Under the pieces are notes generated by a model that made no database searches, was not told the origin of the DNA, and saw nothing but the letters and a program-made list of their open reading frames with translations. Position numbers and translations under genes: made by a program. Shown here piece after piece: positions 1-6,153 of a DNA stretch of 16,790 nucleotides (the stretch's first letter is position 1; each line of letters opens with the position of its first letter). Source of the stretch: Acidimicrobiaceae bacterium (GTDB taxonomy: Bacteria; Actinomycetota; Acidimicrobiia; Acidimicrobiales; RAAP-2); assembly GCA_003131665.1 (NCBI GenBank), contig PKWA01000140.1, positions 468 to 17,257 of the forward strand, given 5' to 3'.

Positions 1-27
1 CCGTTCGCGGGTGTTAGTGGATGACTA

Positions 28-1203
28 CTATTTGCCGCCCACCGCGACCTTGATGGTTCCGTTCTCGATGCCTTTTGTGATAGTCGCGATCGCCGCGACG
101 GTTGCCGCGCTGTTCGTCTTACCCATCGTGCCCTGATCTTGGATAAAGGCGGCGCCGCCGTTCTTCAGCGTGCCGATGTAGTCGCCACCCTTGAACTTAC
201 CTTCGGCCTGTAGGAGGACGGCGGTCTTCACTGACGCCGTCACGCCTTTGGTGACCGAATTGAGGAACAGGTTGCAGTCGGTCGCGTCGCTAACGCAGCC
301 ATCGGTGTCCACCCACTCCACGTTCGCCAAAAGCGACGCGTGTGCGGCATTCCATGTCGTCACCGCGGCCGTCGTACCGAGGCCGTCAGAGCCGGCGACC
401 GGGAAGACGGTCGTCGCACCTTGAGCCAGAAAAGCGGTCGTGTCGGTCGCCGCAGTGGTCTGGTCGGTGAAGGAACCGATGAAGGTACCCTTCTGAGTCG
501 TCTCGTCCCAACCGAGGACAGCCACCGGAGTCGCCGGCTTCATCGTCGTGTTGTAGTACTGGACGCCGTCGTAGAAGCCGTCCATGTAGTACGTCACGGA
601 GCTGAACTGCAGACCACCGTAGGTTGCGACCTTAGGCGCCGACGGGTTGTGCGCTACGGCGTACGCCGCCGCCTCGTAACCACCGAGGAACGCGTCCTGC
701 TGCGTTTCGTAGGTCAGGCCCAGAATGTTCTTGGCCGTTCCCGTCGCGGGAGGAACCGCAATTCCATCCTTACCGGGGCTTGAGTTGGTGTTGTCTACCT
801 GCGCGAAGTGGTCTTTCGGGTTCGCGTGCGCGGCGTTCCATGTCGCGTCAGACATCAAGAATCCTACGGTGATGATGATGCTGCAGTGCTGTGAGACGAA
901 CGACGAGATCTCGTTCACGTAAGTGGACTCGGTACCGTTAGACGGCGTCGACTGCACTTTCTTCGTAATCACTTTCGAATCGACCTTCACAGCTTCCTTG
1001 AGGCCCAAGTAGGCCGAAGCGTTGAACGACTTGTCGTTGACGCCACCGGTGTCGGTGACCTCACAGGCGAGCGTCTTGTGGTACTTCGAAGTCGCTCCGC
1101 TCGCCGCGCCGATTGCACCGACCGTTATTCCCGTTAACAGCAGACTGACGGTAGCGGCCGAGAGAGCGAAACGCCCCACGCGGCCTCTTCCAATTGAACT
1201 CAT
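28..1203 (-). CDS. BMP-family ABC transporter substrate-binding protein (probable nucleoside binder)
   Basis: 391-aa exported binding protein of the BMP/PnrA/TmpC family, which captures nucleosides outside the membrane for an ABC importer. Residues 1-12 are basic and about 13-36 form a hydrophobic signal segment. The mature protein opens with the family strand and loop (C47, then TDTGGVNDKSFN at 50-61), and a late AGSDGLG loop fits the ligand pocket. The ATG is preceded by a strong AAGGGGAG ribosome site (1208-1215). The neighbouring cdd, deoA, add and pnp genes support nucleosides as ligand. Oddity: there is no lipobox. The signal ends GAASGATS, with Ser35 (AGC) where a lipoprotein Cys (TGC) might have been, so the protein may be released or held otherwise. 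No ATPase or intact permease lies in the window; they could lie to the left. Family assignment is sure, exact ligand is inferred. Confidence 0.9.
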   Translation of the reverse strand: MSSIGRGRVGRFALSAATVSLLLTGITVGAIGAASGATSKYHKTLACEVTDTGGVNDKSFNASAYLGLKEAVKVDSKVITKKVQSTPSNGTESTYVNEISSFVSQHCSIIITVGFLMSDATWNAAHANPKDHFAQVDNTNSSPGKDGIAVPPATGTAKNILGLTYETQQDAFLGGYEAAAYAVAHNPSAPKVATYGGLQFSSVTYYMDGFYDGVQYYNTTMKPATPVAVLGWDETTQKGTFIGSFTDQTTAATDTTAFLAQGATTVFPVAGSDGLGTTAAVTTWNAAHASLLANVEWVDTDGCVSDATDCNLFLNSVTKGVTASVKTAVLLQAEGKFKGGDYIGTLKNGGAAFIQDQGTMGKTNSAATVAAIATITKGIENGTIKVAVGGK

Positions 1204-1207
1204 TGCA

Positions 1208-1215
1208 CTCCCCTT
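1208..1215 (-). promoter_or_regulatory. Ribosome binding site of the BMP gene
   Basis: On the minus strand AAGGGGAG lies 4 nt before the ATG at 1203. It is one of the few strong Shine-Dalgarno sequences in the window, so this gene has a leadered mRNA unlike several neighbours. Confidence 0.7.
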
Positions 1216-1229
1216 TGGTTATTTTGGAC

Positions 1230-1243
1230 GCTTCTTAAGAAGC
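1230..1243. promoter_or_regulatory. 14-bp perfect palindrome in the BMP leader (candidate operator)
   Basis: GCTTCTTAAGAAGC reads the same on both strands. It lies between the predicted BMP promoter (1275-1283) and the ribosome site (1208-1215), where a repressor dimer could block transcription. The symmetry is seen; operator function is inferred. A short RNA hairpin is the alternative, but with no loop it would be poor. Confidence 0.4.
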
Positions 1244-1274
1244 CATTAGCGCTTTACACGCCTTACTGAGCGCG

Positions 1275-1283
1275 AGCATAACA
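1275..1283 (-). promoter_or_regulatory. Extended -10 promoter for the BMP gene
   Basis: The minus strand reads TGTTATGCT, an extended -10 (TGn followed by TATGCT). It would start transcription near 1268 and give a leader of about 65 nt that contains the 1230-1243 palindrome. No convincing -35 was seen, as expected for extended -10 promoters. Confidence 0.4.
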
Positions 1284-1499
1284 AGGAACCCCGAGACGCG
1301 TTGGTCGGTTGCGGACGTTACCTTGATTATCTTTGCCTCGTCAGTTCGTCTCGCGGCCAAACACTAGGAGAATTGGGTGCCGGTCTCGACTGAGACCCTC
1401 AAGATGTTCCCCTACCTCATCACCATCGCCTTAGTGGCCGGTCTTATTGGACGCGCGCGTCCACCGGCCGCCTACGGCCAGCCGTGCCAAAAGAACTAG
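1278..1499 (+). pseudogene. C-terminal remnant of a BMP-associated ABC permease with in-frame stop
   Basis: In frame 1377-1499 the sequence encodes VPVSTETLKMFPYLIT, then IALVAGLIGRARPPAA, then YGQPCQKN and a stop. This matches the C-terminus of the second inner-membrane permease (NupQ/RfuD-like, BPD_transp_2) of nucleoside ABC importers, which ends in a PYL-rich helix followed by GRARPPAA. The same frame upstream reads about RW...TLIIFASSVRLAAKH (1299-1364), resembling the preceding helix, but is cut by TAG at 1365-1367. No initiation region or other permease domains exist between here and the BMP gene. An AGGAG (1366-1370) sits before GTG 1377, so a 40-aa peptide could in principle be made. 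The final TAG overlaps the psuK stop on the other strand in CTAG (1496-1499). Nucleoside operons of actinobacteria commonly run permease-cdd-deoA on one strand, so this looks like a relic of that order. Confidence 0.65.
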
Positions 1500-2377
1500 C
1501 CCAGCGCCCCCAGGCCACCCACCACCCGGGCCGAAGCGGCCATCGCGCGCTGCAGGGCCACGAGGGGTTTTTCGCCACTCAGCCGAGCGCCCAAGTACGT
1601 CCCCGTCGCCGCGTCTCCGGCGCCGGTCGTGTCGAGGACCTCTGTCTTTACCGCGGCCTCCGCAAAGCGCTGCGCACCGAGCGCTGCCAGCGCGCCGAGT
1701 TCGCCGCGCGTTATCACCACCTCTTGGTACGAAAGTGCGAGGGTGTCGAGCGCGGCGTCGGGGTTTTCCGATCCGGTCAGGGCAAGCGCCTCTTCATCGT
1801 TGGCGAAGAGCATGGTGGCGTCCCTGGACGAGTGCAGAAAGACCTTAGGAGTCAACGCCAACAAGGGCGCTAAGGAACAGGCATCGACAGAAGTCGAGAT
1901 GCCTCGAGACCTCGCCAGGGCCAGCGCGTTCTCGCCCACGTGTCTCGTGGCAGCGTCGAGGAGCAGATAGCCCGACACGTGCAGATGGTCAAAGGGATCA
2001 TGAAGTTGCTCGGTGACGAACGCGTCGTCGAGTCGAACGTTCGCACCGCGATCGGTCAACATGGCGCGTTGCCCGTCGCTGTCAATGATCGCCACCACCG
2101 TTCCGGTCGGCGCGTCAAAATGCTGTAAGTGAACGACCACCCGGCCACGCTCGAGGGCCTCGACGAAGACGAAACTCGCCGCGTCATTCCCACTCGCGCC
2201 CACGTAGTCCACGTCGATTCCCGTCGCCCGTAACGCCATCGCGAAGTTCGCTCCAGAACCCCCACGTGCGACACGAATATTGGCCGGCGTGTCGCTGGTG
2301 GGGGCCACGCGGCCCACTGGCTGGACGACGATGTCGAGCATCACGTCGCCGAGAACGACAACGCGGGTTCTGTTCAC
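1496..2377 (-). CDS. psuK: PfkB-family sugar kinase, probable pseudouridine kinase
   Basis: 293-aa ribokinase-fold (PfkB) kinase expected to phosphorylate pseudouridine at the 5' hydroxyl using ATP, feeding PsuG. Visible motifs are the N-terminal VVLGDVMLDI strand, the substrate glycine pair GGSGAN (39-44), FANDEEA (191-197), and the ATP/anion-hole signature DTTGAGDAATG (249-259) with catalytic Asp255. The length fits the family. The GTG start overlaps the psuG stop as GTGA, indicating translational coupling, and the pairing with psuG is what gives the substrate; a generic ribokinase or nucleoside kinase is the alternative. Its stop codon shares CTAG with the stop of the convergent permease remnant. 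No terminator is visible after it. Confidence 0.85.
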   Translation of the reverse strand: MNRTRVVVLGDVMLDIVVQPVGRVAPTSDTPANIRVARGGSGANFAMALRATGIDVDYVGASGNDAASFVFVEALERGRVVVHLQHFDAPTGTVVAIIDSDGQRAMLTDRGANVRLDDAFVTEQLHDPFDHLHVSGYLLLDAATRHVGENALALARSRGISTSVDACSLAPLLALTPKVFLHSSRDATMLFANDEEALALTGSENPDAALDTLALSYQEVVITRGELGALAALGAQRFAEAAVKTEVLDTTGAGDAATGTYLGARLSGEKPLVALQRAMAASARVVGGLGALG

Positions 2378-3306
2378 GCGAGCGATCGAGCGAGCGACGA
2401 GGCGATCGCGCCGGCGAGTGCGGCGTTCGCGACCACGAGATCGCGATTGACTTGCACGCTCACGCCGCCGGTGTGATTGGCGAACTCCGCCAGCAGCGTC
2501 GGCGAGACAGCCTTTCCCTTTACCCCAGCCATATGCGTCTTTCTCAACGCACTCTCCAGAGCTTCGTCGTGCAATTGGCGATCCAGCTCGTGATGAGCGG
2601 CGACCGGATTAGCCAAGATGAAACTCGTGATCGAGAACTCGCGATGTCGGGCGAACGCATCGGCGGCTTCGTCAACGCTTTCTACTGACCAATCGAGCTC
2701 GAAGCCACTGTCGCGGAGATAGAAGCCCGGAAATTGGCGGGTCTTATATCCAACGACCGCCACTCCAAGAGTGTCGAGCCTCTCGAGGGTGGCCTCGATG
2801 TTAAGAATCGATTTCACGCCTGACGCTACGACCAGCACCGAGTTATAGGTAAGGGCCACGAGATCGGCCGACTCGTCGTAGGTCACGCTGGCGTCACGGT
2901 GCACGCCACCGAGTCCGCCGGTCGCCATCACGTCGATACCAAGACGCTTCGCAACGCTGACGGTCCCCGCGACCGTCGTCGCGCCGTCAATGCCCGCCGC
3001 AATCGCCACGCCCAGGTCGCGCGATGAAAGCTTGACCATCGGGCGGCTCGGATCAGCGAGCCGCTCGAGTTCAGCGGCATTGAGACCGACGACGACGCGC
3101 CCCTCCAAGACCGCGATCGTGGCGGGGACAGATCCACCTTCTCGCACCGCGTCCTCGCACTCTTGCGCGACCATCAAGTTCACCGGCGCGGGCAGACCCT
3201 GCGCGATGATGCACGACTCCAACGCCACGACGCCGCGACCCTCTTGAAGTGCGGTGGCGACCTCCTCACTCACGACAACAGGAGAGAATCGAAAGTTTTT
3301 CAACAA
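2374..3306 (-). CDS. psuG: Pseudouridine-5'-phosphate glycosidase
   Basis: Splits pseudouridine 5'-phosphate at its C-C glycosidic bond into uracil and ribose-5-phosphate. The 310-aa form starting at TTG 3306 was chosen because it keeps the family N-terminus FRFSPVVVSEEV and puts every active-site residue one below the E. coli numbering: Glu30 (VVALES), Lys92 (MVKLSS), Asp144 and Asp148 (YDESAD), and the Schiff-base Lys165 (SGVKSIL). The catalytic set is therefore complete. An open frame extends to an ATG at 3390, but that would overlap the divergent cdd by about 60 bp; a GTG at 3273 would lose conserved residues. The TTG lies 7 nt after a minus-strand TACACT (-10), suggesting a leaderless transcript. 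It is the first gene of a psuG-psuK operon. Enzyme identity is near certain; start codon is inferred. Confidence 0.92.
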   Translation of the reverse strand: MLKNFRFSPVVVSEEVATALQEGRGVVALESCIIAQGLPAPVNLMVAQECEDAVREGGSVPATIAVLEGRVVVGLNAAELERLADPSRPMVKLSSRDLGVAIAAGIDGATTVAGTVSVAKRLGIDVMATGGLGGVHRDASVTYDESADLVALTYNSVLVVASGVKSILNIEATLERLDTLGVAVVGYKTRQFPGFYLRDSGFELDWSVESVDEAADAFARHREFSITSFILANPVAAHHELDRQLHDEALESALRKTHMAGVKGKAVSPTLLAEFANHTGGVSVQVNRDLVVANAALAGAIASSLARSLA

Positions 3307-3312
3307 GCGCAA

Positions 3313-3318
3313 AGTGTA
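3313..3318 (-). promoter_or_regulatory. Predicted -10 element of psuG
   Basis: Minus-strand TACACT with its last base 7 nt before the proposed TTG start of psuG. It overlaps the cdd -10 by two bases within the palindrome TGTACA (3315-3320). No -35 was recognised. Inferred from position and symmetry only. Confidence 0.35.
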
Positions 3319-3322
3319 CAGT
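3317..3322 (+). promoter_or_regulatory. Predicted -10 element of cdd (leaderless)
   Basis: TACAGT followed by six bases and the GTG start of cdd at 3329, so transcription would begin at the start codon. No Shine-Dalgarno sequence precedes this GTG. The same TAnnnT-N6-start pattern recurs at add, rmlA, the enoyl-CoA hydratase and aminopeptidase P genes. Confidence 0.5.
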
Positions 3323-3328
3323 GATGAC

Positions 3329-3748
3329 GTGAGTTCGGCCGTAGAGATCGAGTGGGCGGAACTGCGCATCCTCGCTCGCGACGCCGCCACCAGGTCGTAC
3401 GCGCCCTATTCCAACGTGACGGTGGGTGCCAGCGCGCAGCGAGACGATGGGGCGACCATGGTCGGATCGAATGTGGAGAACGCCAGCTATGGCCTCACGC
3501 TCTGCGCGGAGTGTTCGCTGGTTGGCGACCTCATCCGCCAAGGGGGCGGTCGATTGGTGGCGATCTCCATCGTGGCGGGCGACGGCCAGCCGATTGCGCC
3601 CTGTGGAAGGTGTCGCCAACTGCTGTTCGAACACGGCGGAGCGACCCTGCTCATCGACGCCGGCGAGGGCGCTGCGCCACTGACGCTGAGCGAGCTTCTC
3701 CCACGCGCCTTTGGCCCTGAGGATCTCGGTACACGGCAAAACTCGTGA
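3329..3748 (+). CDS. cdd: Cytidine deaminase
   Basis: 139-aa zinc enzyme converting cytidine and deoxycytidine to uridine and deoxyuridine plus ammonia in the cytoplasm. Motifs are substrate-binding YAPYSN, VENASYGLTLCAECS containing the C-A-E zinc and proton-shuttle site, and PCGRCRQ with the other two zinc cysteines. This is the small homotetrameric type (about 130 aa). GTG 3329 is preferred: it matches the family length and sits 7 nt after TACAGT; an ATG at 3254 would add 25 unrelated residues and run deep into psuG. The stop overlaps the deoA start as GTGA, so the two are translationally coupled. Products pass directly to the next enzyme. Confidence 0.95.
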   Translation: MSSAVEIEWAELRILARDAATRSYAPYSNVTVGASAQRDDGATMVGSNVENASYGLTLCAECSLVGDLIRQGGGRLVAISIVAGDGQPIAPCGRCRQLLFEHGGATLLIDAGEGAAPLTLSELLPRAFGPEDLGTRQNS

Positions 3749-5025
3749 CGACGTTTTCCGCGGTGGACGTCATCACGGCCAAACGCGATGGCGCGGTATT
3801 GAGTGACGAGGAGATTACCTGGATCCTCGACGCCTACGACATTGGCGACGTCGCCGAGGAACAGATGTCCTCACTCTTGATGGCGATCTACTTCAATGGA
3901 CTTGACCCCCATGAACTGACCACTTGGACGGATCGCATGATCGCCTCGGGTGAGCGCCTGGACTTGCGCGGACTCTCTCGACCCACCGTTGACAAACACT
4001 CGACCGGCGGCGTCGGTGACAAGATCTCACTGATTCTCGCTCCCCTCGTCGCCGCCTGCGGCGCGGCGGTACCGCAGCTCTCGGGGCGAGGACTGGGCCA
4101 CACCGGCGGCACGCTGGACAAGCTCGAATCCATTCCCGGATGGCGAGCCACGCTGAGCAACGATGAGATTCGTGAACAACTCGAGTCGGTCGGGGCGGTG
4201 ATCTGCGCCGCCGGATCCGGTCTGGCGCCCGCCGACAGAAGGCTCTACGCACTGCGCGACGTCACCGGCACCGTCGCGTCGATTCCTCTCATGGCGTCGT
4301 CGATCATGTCAAAGAAGATCGCCGAAGGTACCCAGGCACTCGTTCTCGACGTCAAAGTCGGTCGCGGCGCCTTCATGAAGGACCTCGGGCGCGCGCGCGA
4401 ACTAGCTCACACCATGGTCGGACTCGGTCTCGCCCACGGGGTCAAGACGGTCGCGCAGATCACACCGATGAACGCGCCGCTTGGACAAGCCGTTGGCAAC
4501 GCGCTCGAAGTCACGGAGTCGGTCAACGTGCTCAAGGGACAAGGACCGAGCGATGTACGAGCCCTCACGCTAGAACTCGCGACAATCATGACCGAACTCG
4601 TGGGTTTGGACGTAAATCCTTCGACGAAACTCGACGACGGGTCGGCCTTTGAGGTCTATCGCCAAATGATTCGCGCCCAGGGAGGCGACCCCGACGCCGC
4701 GATGCCGCAAGCCAAGATCCTTGAGGTGGTGACCGCTCCACGCGCCGGCTACGTGAGATCCGTGGACGCGCTTGCGGTGGGCATTACGGCCTGGCGCTTG
4801 GGTGCCGGTCGAGCTCGAAAGGAGGACTCGGTGAGCGCGTCAGCCGGCGTCATGTGCTTGGTGCGTGAAGGAGAGAAAGTCGAGAAGGGTCAGCCAGTGT
4901 TCGAGTTGCACGCCGACGACCACGCGCATCTCAGCCTCGGGCGCGACGCCATTGCCGACGCGGTGGTAGTTGGCGATGAACAGATCTGGGTCGCTCCCCT
5001 AAAGTTGAATCTCATTAGAAAGTAA
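3745..5025 (+). CDS. deoA: Thymidine/pyrimidine-nucleoside phosphorylase
   Basis: 426-aa phosphorylase that uses phosphate to split thymidine, deoxyuridine and possibly uridine into base and (deoxy)ribose-1-phosphate. Phosphate-binding KHSTGG lies at 84-89; the family signature SGRGLGHTGGTLDKLE spans 113-128; base-binding Arg171 (RDVTGT) and Lys190 (SKKIAEG) are present. The C-terminal domain contains GAGRARKED and ends with a small alpha/beta lobe, so the protein is full length. The GTG start is fused to the cdd stop (GTGA). Whether it is a strict thymidine phosphorylase (deoA) or the broader pyrimidine-nucleoside phosphorylase (pdp) cannot be told from motifs; the wide nucleoside setting and the need to handle uridine from Cdd would suit the broader type. 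Confidence 0.93.
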   Translation: MTTFSAVDVITAKRDGAVLSDEEITWILDAYDIGDVAEEQMSSLLMAIYFNGLDPHELTTWTDRMIASGERLDLRGLSRPTVDKHSTGGVGDKISLILAPLVAACGAAVPQLSGRGLGHTGGTLDKLESIPGWRATLSNDEIREQLESVGAVICAAGSGLAPADRRLYALRDVTGTVASIPLMASSIMSKKIAEGTQALVLDVKVGRGAFMKDLGRARELAHTMVGLGLAHGVKTVAQITPMNAPLGQAVGNALEVTESVNVLKGQGPSDVRALTLELATIMTELVGLDVNPSTKLDDGSAFEVYRQMIRAQGGDPDAAMPQAKILEVVTAPRAGYVRSVDALAVGITAWRLGAGRARKEDSVSASAGVMCLVREGEKVEKGQPVFELHADDHAHLSLGRDAIADAVVVGDEQIWVAPLKLNLIRK

Positions 5026-5040
5026 GCAGGCCCTGTTCGC

Positions 5041-5046
5041 TAGCCT
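5041..5046 (+). promoter_or_regulatory. Predicted internal -10 element for add (leaderless)
   Basis: TAGCCT then six bases then GTG 5053. It sits in the 27-bp gap after deoA, and there is no ribosome site before add. This would give add its own transcript besides any readthrough from cdd-deoA. No -35 seen. Confidence 0.4.
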
Positions 5047-5052
5047 GGTCTG

Positions 5053-6153
5053 GTGGTACGTACCGCAATAACGCCCGAGTTGATCAAGCGGGCTCCCAAG
5101 GTTCTGCTCCACGAACACCTCGACGGCGGACTGCGGCCCCAGACGGTCATCGATCTCTCGCGCGACATCAAGTACGACGGCCTGCCGACCAACGATCCCG
5201 ACGACCTCGCCCGATGGTTCATCGTGGACACCCCGGGGAGCGATCTCGTTCGCTACCTTGAAGGCTTCGCCCACACCACGGCCGTCATGCAGACGAGAGA
5301 CCAGTTACAGCGCGTCGCCGCCGAGAGCGCGATCGACCTGGCGAGAGACGGCGTCGTCTACGCCGAGGTGCGCTTCGCGCCCGAGCTGCACATGAAGAGC
5401 GGACTCGCCCTTGATCAAGTGGTGCGCGCCGTCCTGGACGGCTTCGCCCAGGGCACGAAGGAGGCACAGCGCGAGGGCCACGACATCACGGTTCGCGCCA
5501 TTCTCTCGGCGATGCGCCAAGCGATGATGAGCGAGACGATCGCGGAACTGGCGGTCTCGTTTCGCGACCAAGGAGTGTGCGGCTTTGATATCGCCGGGCC
5601 CGAGGACGGCTTTCCCCCCACCAAGCACCTGCGCGCCTTTCACCTCATTCAGCGCGAGGATTTTCATATGACCATCCACGCGGGCGAGGATTTCGGACTG
5701 CCTTCGATCTGGGAGGCGGTGCAGTTCTGCAACGCCGAGCGACTCGGTCACGGCGTGCGCATCGTCGACGACATCACCCACGTTGACGGCCATCACTTGC
5801 TCGGACGGCTGGCTAACTTCGTGCGCGACCGACGGATCCCCTTGGAAGTCTGTCCCACCTCCAACGTCCACACCGGTGCCGCCGCCTCGATCGCGACCCA
5901 CCCAATCGACCTTCTTCGTCGACTGCGCTTTCGCGTGACGTTGAACACTGACAACCGACTAATGAGCGGCATCACGTTGTCGAGCGAGTTCGAGACGTGC
6001 GCCAACGCCTTTGGCTGGGACCTCGAGGACATGGAGTGGTTGACATTGAACGCGGCGAAGAGCGCCTTCTATCCCTTCGACGAGCGCCTCGCGATGATCA
6101 ACACGGTCATCAAACCCGGTTACGCGACGCTGCGAAGCTCAGAAGCGAAGTAG
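5053..6153 (+). CDS. add: Adenosine deaminase
   Basis: 366-aa metal-dependent hydrolase of the TIM-barrel amidohydrolase fold, converting (deoxy)adenosine to (deoxy)inosine. Metal ligands are visible: His20 and His22 (LLHEHLDGG), His209 (TIHAGED, with proton donor Glu212), catalytic His233 (LGHGVRI) and Asp300 (NTDNRLMSG). The usual TDD pair is TDN here, a variant common in actinobacterial adenosine deaminases as I recall them, so the second Asp that contacts adenine N7 in the mammalian enzyme is Asn. Inosine would pass to the purine nucleoside phosphorylase encoded from the other side of the cluster. The last 15 nt overlap the 3' end of the convergent mutase gene. Confidence 0.95.
   Translation: MVRTAITPELIKRAPKVLLHEHLDGGLRPQTVIDLSRDIKYDGLPTNDPDDLARWFIVDTPGSDLVRYLEGFAHTTAVMQTRDQLQRVAAESAIDLARDGVVYAEVRFAPELHMKSGLALDQVVRAVLDGFAQGTKEAQREGHDITVRAILSAMRQAMMSETIAELAVSFRDQGVCGFDIAGPEDGFPPTKHLRAFHLIQREDFHMTIHAGEDFGLPSIWEAVQFCNAERLGHGVRIVDDITHVDGHHLLGRLANFVRDRRIPLEVCPTSNVHTGAAASIATHPIDLLRRLRFRVTLNTDNRLMSGITLSSEFETCANAFGWDLEDMEWLTLNAAKSAFYPFDERLAMINTVIKPGYATLRSSEAK

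Noticed and set aside
1447..1873. Plus-strand open frames opposite psuK
   Set aside because: Arginine/proline/serine-rich shadow translations of a clear PfkB kinase; no domain and no ribosome site.
3254..3328. N-terminal extension of cdd from an ATG at 3254
   Set aside because: Adds 25 residues not typical of cytidine deaminase and overlaps psuG; the GTG at 3329 fits length and promoter.
5297..5300. CRISPR, tRNA, IS or phage elements anywhere in the window
   Set aside because: No spaced direct repeats, cloverleaf-like sequence, transposase motif or terminal inverted repeats were seen; coordinates are a placeholder for the whole window.
5939..5965. TDN in place of TDD in adenosine deaminase as a lost catalytic residue
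   Set aside because: The metal ligand Asp300 is kept, and the TDNRLMSG form is usual for actinobacterial enzymes as I recall them, so activity loss is not implied.
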